DNA of 64,000 nucleotides from Ridgeia piscesae (lineage: Eukaryota > Annelida > Polychaeta > Sabellida > Siboglinidae), in assembly GCA_025642075.2 (NCBI GenBank), contig JAODUO010000043.1:553501-617500 (forward strand), read 5' to 3'. A program made the position numbers and the translations under genes. Within the stretch, counting starts at the first letter, position 1. The number at the start of each line of letters is the position of its first letter. The notes beneath the pieces were generated by a model, which saw nothing but the letters and a program-made list of their open reading frames with translations, ran no database searches and had not been told where the DNA came from. Of the stretch, positions 13,250-25,100 are shown piece after piece.

Positions 13250-14063
13250 CAAATATGAGCAGAGTAGGGTTGATTGTACTCCCACCGGATTTCCATAAAA
13301 AATGAAAGCCTACAAGATGTAAATAAATTGGAAATGTTTCGGTTTAACTAAGTTTGGTGAAGTACACAGAGGAAAATAGTTTTGCAAAACTGCAAATGTA
13401 GGTACTTTCTGTTCTGTGTCACCATCAGTAATGTCAGTATAACATATTTCTTTGGTTTATTTGTGTGGAGTGTGTTGAGAGATTAATAAATTATATGTGC
13501 CAATTAGCACTCAGAATACACCAAAGATTAAAATACCAACACATCTCATAATAGACCCCCACCCACAATAAGCTCCGTACATTGTGAACTTCATGGTCAT
13601 TCAGTTATTATTAGTACATATGATTGAAGGAAAACATTTACACAATATTCTTCATCTAGGGGGTGCTGATACACAACTTGGGCCTGTGATGTGATCATGC
13701 TCTTTTCCCGCCTGCTCACTGTTTATTTTTTTCAGTTTGTCTTTAAATTCTTTTATAGAATGTTATTAATATAAGGCATATCTACAACACGTGTTAACAA
13801 ATGCTGGATATAATGAATGACTGCGGCATAATGAGGTAAAAGGATGCTGGCGGTTGATGGTACAAGGCTCAAGTTGTGTAAAGGCACCACCTGGTTTATT
13901 AGTTCTGTAGGTTCTCCATTGATATAAGAGACAAATTATTTGAACAAAATAGAAATACACATGTACACTGACGCTATAACATGTCAATACATACATAGTG
14001 GTAACCGCAGCATTGCATTTATGTAAATACCTTGACAACATCTAGCAGACATTGAACATCAAC

Positions 14064-17000
14064 ATGGCGCAAGTGCCACAGAAGATTGTGCTGAAAAATA
14101 CGACAAAGATGAGCTTAAATGAGCGGTAAGAAGTTATGGGGTAGAGGCCCATATTTAAAACACTATATGCCTATCAACAGACTTACTGTATTATTTGCAT
14201 AATAGTATAGATCAACACCGTGGAATTAAAAATTTCAACCTAATTTCTTTGTTACTGCTGTTGCTTTCAAGTATCAGTACAAGTTTGATGATATTTGTTT
14301 TCTTCAGAAAATCTTCTTTGCTTATCTATTGCTCATTTCTCTTGTTTGTCATCTTATAGTTTAGTTGCACCATTCATACGGTGAACATTCTAATACTTAA
14401 TGTATAAAGATATACAACATGTATGATTAATATACTGTGCATAATTTTTGGAGAACATTACATATTTGAATTTTCAGTCATACGAATTTAGTAGTTATGG
14501 TAAAATCTATCAACATAAGCTTTTACAGTTTATCTTTTAGGTCCAGACTTGTCATTCACAATTCGTATATCCTATGTTTTATTTAATAAAATATAAGAAT
14601 ATGTAATTGGGGAACTTCTAGTTATAGCAAATACAATATGACCACTTTCATGGCACCAAACTCCTCAGAATCCTGAGCTAAATGCCACGGTCATTGATGT
14701 TATGTGTCCTACTGGAGAGATTCCACCAACTTATTGCAGCAGCTGAGACAGTTTGAGTCTGAGTCTGGCAACTAACCTGGGGAACAGAATAGATTAGAAC
14801 CATGACAGATTGTTGAAGCTGCCTTGGCAGATTGAGTAATGAAGAACAGATTTGATATTGCTGTGTTTACATGTGCAGGTTCACAACAGTTCAGCGGACT
14901 GTGCCAGTACAGCAAGTCAGGGCCACCTTCCAGGCACAGACACAAGCATCGGCCAAGAACCGGCGGCTCGCACAACAGATGGCTAATCGCTTGTCCGTAG
15001 ACACTATTCCACAACAGCCAAAACCAGTAAGTGTGTTGTCTGTCAGAGGAGCTGGGGAGGGGATTATGTCTGACATCTTCCTTATGTGTCATGTATTATT
15101 TATGTATGCTTGCAAGGGAAAGATGGTGTACATAGTGTTCGGTAATTCTGTGTGTATGTATACCTCATTGTTGATCCTTTGTCTAATTGATGATTTTTCC
15201 CTTAATTGGTATAATAGTCCATTGTACATTCCACATAAATAAATTGACATGTTATGAAATTTTACAAAATATTGCTGAAACATTGTTATTTTATCAGTAA
15301 TCTTGTCAATATTATACTGATTGGATTCTGTAAAATTCCTTTAATGTTGAACGTACTATTAATGACTGGTCCCATTGTTTGCTTCATAGAGGTCCCTAAA
15401 ACAGCGCCTCGGCACCAACGTGAAAGCCCGTCTCAGCTTAAGCCAAAGGGGTGTCATGAGAGGTAACCTGAGGGGGCGCACAAGGGGTCGACTAATGACC
15501 CGGGGGCGAGGAGGTCTAGTGCCTCGCGGTTCTTCCACATCCCTTGTCACAGCCAGTGACAGCGCACTGTGGACGACATCTAGGGGGCGTGTGCGAGGGG
15601 TGTTCCGAGGTGTACGGGGGCGATTCCAGAGAGGTCGAGCACTCGGCACTACAGCAGGTTTGTTACTTGGTCAAGTACTGGTAGCTAGATAGCCGATGAC
15701 ATTCTCAGGTAACAATTGCCTCAGCATTGACAAAAAAATCCTGAATCTGATTTGAACACCAGCCTGGTTGATGTGACTAACAGGACAGATTTGGGTGAGG
15801 AGTCACAATTCCTATCGCTTGTCACAGTACAACCACGTTGAGTGATAACAAGTACAAGCGTGTTGTTAACTTGTCACAGTACTAGCCACATTGAGTGATA
15901 CCAAGTTCAAGCGTGTTGTTAACTTGTTACAGTACTAGCCACGTTGAAGTGATAACAAGTACAAGCGTGTTGTTAACTTGTCGCAGTACTAGCCACGTTG
16001 AGTGAAAACAAGTACAAGCGTTTTGTTAACTTGTCACAGTACTAGCCACGTTGAGTGATAACAAGTACAGCGTGTTGTTAACTTGTCGCAGTACTAGCCA
16101 CGTTGAGTGATAACAAGTACAAGCATGTTGTTAACTTGTCGCAGTACTAGCCACGTTGAGTGATAACAAGTACAAGCGTGTTGTTAACTTGTCCAGTACT
16201 AGCCACGTTGAGTGATAACAAGTACAAGCGTGTTGTTAACTTGTCGCAGTACTAGCCACGTTGATGATAACAAGTACAAGCGTGTTGTTAACTTGTCGCA
16301 GTACTAGCCACGTCGAGTGATAACAAGTACAAGCGTGTTGTTAACTTGTCGCAGTACTAGCCACGTTGAGTGATAACAAGTACAAGCGTGTTGTTAACTT
16401 GTCCAGTACTAGCCACGTTGAGTGATAACAAGTACAAGCGTGTTGTTAACTTGTCACAGTACTAGCCACGTTGAGTGATAACAAGTACAAGCGTGTTGTT
16501 AACTTGTCACAGTACTAGCCACGTTGAGTGATAACAAGTACAAGAGTGTTGTTAACTTACGGGTCGGGCTCGTGGGACGTCACGTGGTAAGGTGTGCGTG
16601 GTACTAGCCAGGTAAGTGAACAAACTCCGTATATTTTAATTTGGGTCACAGAACCACTTGATGATCAATCACGATGTTTTTTCACATTTGATTGGTGATA
16701 AAATACACTGCTGTTCTCAATTTGTCGCAAAACTGCCATGGGTGATACGAATCTGTTTTAACTTGTCACAAAGCCACGTTAAAAAATACACGCGTGTTGT
16801 TAACTTGTCACAGTACTAGCCACGTCGAGTGATAACAAGTACAAGCGTGTTGTTAACTTGTCACAGTACTAGCCATGTTGAGTGATACCAAGTACATGCG
16901 TGTTGTTAACTTGTCACAGTACTAGCCACGTGGAGTGATAACAAGTACACGCGTGTTGTTAACTTGTCACAGTACTAGCCACGTCGAGTGATAACAAGTA

Positions 17001-17868
17001 CAAGCGTGTTGTTAACTTGTCACAGTACTAGCCATGTTGAGTGATACCAAGTACATGCGTGTTGTTAACTTGTCACAGTACTAGCCACGTTGAGTGATAA
17101 CAAGTACACGCGTGTTGTTGACTTGTCGCAGTACTAGCCACGTTGAGTGATAACAAATACAAGCGTGTTGTTAACTTGTCGCAGTACTAGCCACGTTGAG
17201 TGATAACAAGTACAAGAGTGTTGTTAACTTGCAGGTCGGGCTCGTGGGATGTCACGTGGTAGAGGTGTGCGTGGATCATTCTCAGCCAGGTAAGTGCAAC
17301 AAACTCCCAAGATATATGTACTTGGCGAGAACACTTCTGATCTTCATATGCTTTTTAACAGTGATTGTGATAAATACACTGCTAGTTCTCATATTTGTAG
17401 CAAAAATGAATGGGTAGATTGATCTAGTTTATTTGCTAAAAAGAAATTATATACATGACAATTTAAACATAGTTTAGATGCGAAAGCAAATAAAGAATAA
17501 GCATATATGTAATATTACTGAGGGTAATTTGCACATGATTTTATAATTGTCATTTTTGGATTAGAAACCACTATAGAGACACATTGAGATATAAATTGTG
17601 GTAAAATATGAAAACTATATGTTTTACACAGGTTGTTTTATAAAAGATGCATCGTTCCAGATTCCGTGGAGGTCGTGGTGCTGTCGGTGCGGGTCAGAGT
17701 CTACGGGGTCGGCGTGGAGTAGGTCGAGGTCGTTGGCCACGGGGTCGTGGTCAGGGCAAGGTGGTGTCACGAGAACAGCTCGACAACCAGCTGGACGAGT
17801 ACATGACAAAGACACGCACGCAGCTCGACTCAGATCTAGATGTGTATATGAATCAGGGAGACAACTGA
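14064..17868 (+). CDS. CHTOP: Chromatin target of PRMT1 (CHTOP)
   Basis: Nuclear Arg-Gly-rich protein; the family is methylated by PRMT1 and works with the TREX mRNA-export complex. Exons: 14064-14125, 14879-15026, 15390-15657, 17235-17289, 17661-17868, all GT-AG and in phase, giving 246 residues (vertebrate CHTOP about 248). The start gives [20 protein letters not shown], the conserved N-terminal motif ending in the SLNERF box; exon 2 encodes [15 protein letters not shown]; exon 3 opens [16 protein letters not shown] and then becomes an RG/RGR-rich GAR region that continues through exons 4 and 5; the C-terminus carries [16 protein letters not shown] and ends DVYMNQGDN, the family's C-terminal box. 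Exon 4 is a 55-bp micro-exon coding part of the GAR region, and its acceptor lies at the end of a 53-bp tandem array in which a mutated second copy of the exon is embedded. Confidence 0.95.
15822..16555. repeat. 53-bp tandem array, block 1 (CHTOP intron 3)
   Basis: About 14 copies of a 53-bp unit containing CAGTACTAGCCACGTTGAGT and GTGTTGTTAACTTGTC. Copies differ by single substitutions and 1-2-bp indels. The TTGTTAACTTG segment is the same sequence that precedes the authentic exon 4 acceptor at 17231-17234. Confidence 0.96.
16556..16625 (+). pseudogene. Degenerate duplicate of CHTOP exon 4
   Basis: Matches the authentic exon 4 region (17221-17300) from TTGTTAACTT through GGTCGGGCTCGTGGGA, the GTCACGTGGT block, the terminal GCCAG and the following GTAAGTG donor and AACAAACTCC. 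Differences: the acceptor GCAG is changed to ACGG, so no AG remains, and the body is about 5 bp shorter, which would shift the frame. Similarity to intron 4 continues downstream through ATACACTGCT-like sequence near 16700. A duplicated exon plus flanks that has lost its acceptor; probably skipped. Confidence 0.85.
16780..17230. repeat. 53-bp tandem array, block 2
   Basis: About eight further copies of the 53-bp unit between the pseudo-exon and the true exon 4. The last copy runs directly into the exon 4 acceptor: TTGTTAACTTG is followed by CAG and the exon, instead of TCRCAG and TACTAGCC as in the other copies. Confidence 0.95.
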
Positions 17869-19126
17869 CATGCCCTTGGACAGCACCAGGGGCATGTCAA
17901 CTGCCACTAATGTCTGGCCAGGATGTTGGTGGCTTGTACTTGTATCGTCACAGCTGAAGTGACACATTCTTGTCTTATTAGTGCTGCGTGCACATATGGA
18001 GCAGTGCTGTGGATATTCCGCCGGTGAACGTCTGAATGAGCACTTTCTCTTTTCATCAGCACCAAAGGTTCATCACACAGGACTTTACATGTGTAAAATG
18101 CATTTGGAATTTTCTTCGTGTGTGCACAAAAACTGCCGTGGTTTGACAAGTGGATTTGACTGTTGTGTTTCTATAGACTTGCTTGAATAATGAATACCTC
18201 GAAACAGACTCTTGTCACATCCGATAATGATCATGCATGGACTGATTTATACTGTACTGTCCTCACAGAAACACCCTCATTGGTTCCACAAGAGTTGGTT
18301 TTATTGTCCTATTGTGTTTTTGTCTGCTACTGTGGAATCATGAATTTGGGTCTAACTGAAATGCAAATCTGCCAGTTCACATCAGAACCAAACTTCAGTA
18401 ATACCAAGGGTTTTCTGCTGAATGGTTAAATGGTTGGGTACTTCTGCTACAACTCAAGATGTAGTTTCTGTTTTCGATGCTTTCTAATATGTTGATTGAG
18501 CATTTTAACCAAAATGATTTTTTACTGATAGGTAGTAGATCTTATTTTATACAAAGTTGTATCACATGGATCATGGAACATTCAATATACGTAGTAAGAC
18601 TTGGACAAACCGGTGTTAACTTTAAGAGCAGGTTGACGATGTTTTTAAACCAAACTAGATATAAAGTTGCTGTTATGTCGATAGGTTCATTAGGGAAAGA
18701 ATATACTGGCAGCATTGAATTAGATTTGTAATGTTAGCTGCTAGATGTGTTCAATAAAGGCATGTCGTAATGACAAAGAAGTTAAAATAAATTGTCTATT
18801 TCGGAGCCTGTGGTCTTTCAGTGAAATGTTTGCAATGCGTTTTGTCTGTGTGTGCATAGTGCATACGTGTAGGCATGTTTGCTCAAGAAACGTCTGGACC
18901 ATTCCTAACTAAAAAATTAACTAAGCCTTGCATAGTTTATTCATAATTATTTAAGTGTCACTCTGTAAGCATTCTGTAATCCAATTCCTCACAGATTAGA
19001 TAAAACATGCCAAGTGAAAACCTAGTTTTCAAGCAAGAACAAGACAATGGATTATGGAAAAGAGCAAACCCATGGTTAAGATGGAATGAATCAAATAGGG
19101 ATCATGTTCAGTCATGTTATGTACAC
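17869..19126. other. CHTOP 3' UTR and convergent gap to METTL25
   Basis: No additional coding exon recognised. CHTOP transcription (plus) and METTL25 transcription (minus) converge here, with candidate poly(A) signals at 18753-18758 (+) and 19127-19132 (-), leaving only about 370 bp between the two presumed transcript ends. Confidence 0.5.
18753..18758 (+). promoter_or_regulatory. Candidate poly(A) signal for CHTOP
   Basis: AATAAA in the context GTTCAATAAAGGC, about 885 bp after the CHTOP stop codon. Earlier hexamers of this exact type were not noticed in the 3' UTR, so this is the best candidate; unproven. Confidence 0.5.
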
Positions 19127-19132
19127 TTTATT
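19127..19132 (-). promoter_or_regulatory. Candidate poly(A) signal for METTL25
   Basis: AATAAA on the minus strand 60 bp beyond the METTL25 stop codon (19192-19194), implying a very short 3' UTR. Confidence 0.5.
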
Positions 19133-19191
19133 GTACAGGTAATACCACCATGAAATAGTTCCCTAATAACTGTCCATGCATCTGATCACTT

Positions 19192-22100
19192 TCAACTGTT
19201 CCTTGTATGTTTCCACCCAACCAGTGCCAGGTTTCTAGGCGAGATCTCGTCATCGAATATTGGCACTGCTGTGGCACTGATGTCGTGCTCATGTAGAAAT
19301 TGTAGTCGGTCGAGGACTACGAGACTCTCGAGGACTGGCTGCAGCGCCACCTGGAGGGCCTGGCAAGAAATATTGATTTTAAATGAGGCTGAACATTATG
19401 TACATTTTTACTTTGCAAAACAAATGCAGCAAAGTAAAGAATTATGTGCATTTATGTATAACCACTTATAAAACTAAATTAAGTATTTAATAAATATATT
19501 TTATTTCTATAATTCTTTTCAATACAATTTTAAATGAGATACTTTTTCATACATAATAACTTTTCTTAAAAGAAGTAAAAACAAACCGTTAGCTAAAATC
19601 CATTTTCAGTTTCAGAAAGAAACGGTTTCATCGAGTTGTGACATTTTAATGTGTGATAATAAAGATTTATTATAGTTCATAATTTCGATGTAATTCGGCA
19701 CACTCAAATCTGTCGGTCTCACTAGCTCGCTCGGTAGACATGCTAGCATGTTGCACTACATTTAAAAATCAAACATCACCAGTTCGAATCCTGCACAGCC
19801 GATTTCTTTTTCATGCTTTCCCCCAAAGTATTAGAAAACATCTTTTTATACAATGGTGCATTGGTTGTAAATAAATTTTAATTTCCTTAAATTAATTTAA
19901 CCATCTGTGTATTACCATAATATATATTATTGTATAACATCAAGACATAATCTGTATATTTTTACAAAACAGCTGCCTTCCAGTTCTAGTTATCAGATGC
20001 ATACTGGTACTTACAGTGAAAGGTTCGATAAAGACCATGTCGGGCGTATGTGAAGAATAGAGATGTTGAAGTTTGTTTAGCACAAGTGCCATGTCTTGGT
20101 TCCCTGTAAAACTTAATGTTCCACCATAAGCAGGTAACTGCGACAAGCAACTCGGGGACATGGTGAAAGCCAGTTCAGTTTATACAAAATCTGCTAGGAA
20201 GTGGCACCAACATATTCACCTGAGCCTAACATTGACTAAACATATTTAATAATATTAATAGACGGTACTGTTGGCAGAAACACCTTATATTGATTGGTAC
20301 GAAAGCCAGCATTACTTTTGAAATTACATGTTAATAAATACTGTAAAACGCATGTATAATATATTAAGAATTAGGGATTGTAAACACTGACATCAGGAGA
20401 ATACGGATGTTGATATGACTGCAATTGAACTATCTGGTCACTAGTCAGATAGGTCAATTGTTTGCAAAGAAATATTGTCTGCATTTGAAGTGCTAGTATG
20501 GAAATGTAAATCAAAGCATCTAATTCCAAACATACTACCAATTTGTTACAATTCTTTGAATATACAGTGGTGTGGCTGTGACCAGTTATACACTGCCTAC
20601 TTTAACTACCATGAACAGTTATACACTGCCTACTTGAACCACCATGAACAATTATACACCGCCTACTGAACCACCATCAACAATTATACACCACCTACTG
20701 AACCACCATCAACAGTTATACGCCACCTACTGGACTACCATAAACAGTTATACACCACCTATTGGACCACCATCAACAGTTATACACCGCCTACTGAACC
20801 ACCATCAACAGTTATACACCACCCCTAACCAATCAACATTATACCATCTGACCACCATCAACAGTTATACACCACCTACTGAACCACCATCAACAGTTAT
20901 ACACCACCTACTGGACCACCATCAACAGTTATACACCACCTACTGAACCACCATCAACAGTTATACACCACCTACTGAACCACCATCAACAGTTATACAC
21001 CACCTACTGAACCACCATCAACAGTTATACACCACCTACTGAACCACCATCAACAGTTATACACCACCTACTGAACCACCATCAACAGTTATACACCACC
21101 TACTGGACCACCATCAACAGTTATACACCACCTACTGAACCACCATCAACAGTTATACACCGCCTACTGGAGCACCATCAACAGTTATACACCACCTACT
21201 GGACCATCATCAACAGTTATACACCGACTACTGAACCACCATCAACAGTTATACACGGCCTACTGAACCATCATCAACAGTTATACACAGCCTACTGAAC
21301 CACCATCAACAGTTATACACCACCTACTGGACCACCATGAACAGTTATACACCGCCTACTGGACCACCATCAACAGTTATACACCGCCTACTGGACCACC
21401 ATCAACAGTTATACACCACCTACTGGACCACCATCAACAGTTATACACCACCTACTGGACCACCATCAACAGTTATACACCGCCTACTGGACCACCATCA
21501 ACAGTTATACACAGCCTTCTGGACCACCATGAACAGTTATACACCAGCCTACTGGACCACCATCAACAGTTATAACCGCCTACTGGACCACCAACAGTTA
21601 TACACCACCTACTGGACCACCATCAACAGTTATACACCACCTACTGGACCACCATCAACAGTTATACACCACCTACTGAACCACCATCAACAGTTATACA
21701 CCGCCTACTGGACCACCTACTGGACCACCATGAACCGTTATACACCACCTACTGGACCACCATTAACAGTTATACACTGCCTATTGAACCACCATGAACA
21801 GTTATACACCACCTACTGGACCACCATCAACAGTTATATACACCACCTACTGGACCACCATCAACAGTTATACACCGCCTACTGAACCACCATCAACAGT
21901 TATGGATCTGATGTTGTTGTTTACCTGATAATGTCGTCCTGTCAAACACAGCCGCCAAGTATGTATCAAAAGTGTCATAATCCTTCCTCCGCGCCACTCT
22001 ACGTCTTGTCTTGGTCAGCACAGAATCCTCTGTCAGAAAACAATCAAATCTAAATGATTGTGTTGAGTACCGGTAAGTGGATTAAAGTACTGAAAAGTGA

Positions 22101-25100
22101 TTAATTAATACCGATGATCCCCGTGGGGAAAAAGTAATTTATCTGTCAACATGTCAGTCACTTGATGGCCAACTGTGATTAAAGTCAAATAAAATTACAT
22201 TTTGCTTGTTATCTAACTGACTAGATAGATGTTTTATTTATTTCAGATCAACTGTGTACATAATAATACAGTAGACACAATATTGTTAAGTATACGTAAT
22301 GATTGATCTTTGGAGACCAGCACTAAGACCTAAGAGGTCGCTGTTGCGCTGACCATCACAATGAATACCTACATCTACGTATGTACATGTATTACTGATG
22401 TTATATAATGATAATAGCAAATCAAGATAATAATTATAGTAATTAGAAAATTAATATCATGGTTAGAAAAAAATGTAATGTAACATTTTAATATAATAAT
22501 AATTAAGTGACTATACTTTAAGTACACGATTGGTATATAAATGAATTTATTAATAAATAAATTAAGAGAAAAGGTATCAGGTAAGTTAACATTTTTGGTT
22601 CAGCAACAATCAACACAATTACACAGGGATTCGCCTGGTTCTATGTCAACACATAATATTTTCGTGAAAAGTACCAATGTTTCAACAACCTTCACATAAA
22701 CTGACAATATAAAATGTTCTTAACTTACCTGTCTGGCAGAATAGTTCAACAATCCCTCTAAATGCCACATTCTTCACGTGGTATTCATGATCTGCAGATG
22801 TCTGTCTCTGCCAGCGAGCTCTTCAATGTAAAGGTAAAATGCAATAGATTCATGAACTGTTTGATAACAAATGACATGAATGTACAGGTTTGTTCTGAGC
22901 AATCTGAAGGAACTCTGCTTGTTCCTACACCAAATAACAAGTTCTATAACCTTTCAGTTATGCCAGTTACTGAATAAAAGTGACAGAATTGGGTGTTAAC
23001 TTACACCGCACAGTATGTAATATTATTATCTGAGTAAATTATCATGAACACTTAACACCTTAACACTAATCAACAGACCTTCATGTGTTCAATAAACAGA
23101 AAGAGGCAGTCTTTTTTAGACCCAGAACTGTTTCCTATGAAATATACAAGTTCTTCTCCAAGTCACCAGGTCTTGAATATTACCTGGTTTCCTGAGCAGC
23201 CAGCCTCAGTGCAAATGTGTTAAGGTGCCACTCAGGGTGTTTCTCCTGAGCATGTTTCATCACTGCTCGTAGCTTGGAACTCATCGGGAAACTCTTGTAT
23301 TCCTGTGAGTCTGCAGTGTAACCAGACATAATGTTACATTGCACTGTAAAAACAGCCATATGTCTTTGATTCCAATAAAATTTCTCTTAAACAAGTGTTG
23401 TGAAATCAAGAAACGACTTACATACAGTCAATTTACAAAGAAAGCCAACAATGTGAGCAAACCGGAGTAGATGCATTTTAATCTAGCAAACTAGCAATAC
23501 AATACTTACTGTTATAACATATTTCATGACATTTTAGAGAGTTAGACAAACTGAATGAATATCCTGACTCTGTGTACAGGCAAACAAATTAAATTAACAA
23601 TCGTCACAAAATACATATGCAATTGTGATTGAGAATCTAACTGGTTCCAAATGAACCGTGCCTAGTTGTGTCTGCAAGTGATGATCAAAATGGATGCCAA
23701 ACTAATATATTTTGTTGACATTTTTGTTTCAGGGAGTTTTATTTATTACAAAAACATCAGAGAAACTTGTTATATGTGCAGTCATTTTGTTCTAGGAGAC
23801 ATCAGGCTACAAAAAAGTAATTTCCATATACAACCATTATCAACAAAGCGGGCAAAGGCATTGTTTGACAGAGGTTGTGCACATAATTGTGATTGTGACA
23901 TTGCCTAGCTGACGTATCTACATCAATTGTCACATTTCTGCCTGAAGGAATATGATCCTGTGCAGGTCATGTTGTTGTAGCAGCAGCCAACACATGAATG
24001 AACATGAACATGAACATGAACATGAACATGAACATGAACATGAACATGAACATGAACCTGTGCAGGTCATGTTGTGGTAGCAGCAGCCAACACATGAATG
24101 AACATGAACATGAACATGAACATGATCATGAACATGAACATGAACATGAACATGAACATGAACATGAACATGAACCTGTGCAAGGTCATATTGTGGTAGT
24201 AGCAGCCAACACATGAATGAACATGAACATGAACCTGTGCAAGGTCATGTTGTGGTAGTAGCAGCCAACACATGAATGAACATGAACCTGTGCAGGTCAC
24301 GTTGTGTTAACAACAGGTAACACATGAATGAACATGAACATGAACCTGTGCAGGTCATGTTGTGTTAACAGCAGCCAACACATGAATGAACATGAACATG
24401 AACCTGTGCAGGTCATGTTGTGTTAACAGCAGCCAACGCATGAATGAACATGAACATGAACATGAACCTGTGCAGGTCATGTTGTGTTAACAGCAGCCAA
24501 CGCATGAATGAACATGAACATGAACCTGTGCAGGTCATGTTGTGTTAACAGCAGCCAACACATGAATGAACATGAACCTGTGCAGGTCATGTTGTGTTAG
24601 CAGCAGCCAACACATGAATGAACATGAACATGAACCTGTGCAGGTCATGTTGTGTTAGCAGCAGCCAACACATGAATGAACATGAACATGAACCTGTGCA
24701 GGTCATGTTGTGTAGCAGCAGCCAACACATGAATGAACATGAACATCAACCTGTGCAGGTCATGTTTGTTACAGCAGCCAAACGAATGAACATGAACATG
24801 AACCTGTGCAGGTCATGTTGTGGTAACAGCAGCCAACACATGAATGAACATGAACATGAACCTGTGCAGGTCATGTTGTGTTAACAGCAGCCAACGCATG
24901 AATGAACATGAACCTGTGCAGGTCATGTTGTGTTAACAGCAGCCAACACATGAATGAACATGAACATGAACATGAACCTGTGCAGGTCATGTTGTGGTAG
25001 CAGCAGCCAACACATGAATGAACATGAACATCAACCTGTGCAGGTCATGTTGTGTTAACAGCAGCCAACGCATGAATGAACATGAACCTGTGCAGGTCAT

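Larger units (their letters stand above)
8545..14063. other. Intergenic region between MNS1 and CHTOP (head-to-head)
   Basis: MNS1 and CHTOP are divergently transcribed, so both promoters and non-coding first exons should lie here. I see no further protein-family match. Contents: a TA tract at 8697-8768, a MITE-like element at 11436-11666 and a short perfect hairpin near 13222. A possible MNS1 upstream exon could not be located with confidence; ATG|gtattg near 10514 (minus) is phase-compatible with the exon at 8532 but otherwise unsupported. Confidence 0.55.

Noticed and set aside
12465..13285. Two minus-strand open frames of about 100 codons in the MNS1-CHTOP gap
   Set aside because: No recognisable domain, composition bias or splice context; length is expected by chance in this much DNA.
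19712..19804. A functional tRNA gene
   Set aside because: Box-like motifs are present, but the T stem is mispaired and the acceptor stem is incomplete, so I kept it only as a tRNA-like repeat.
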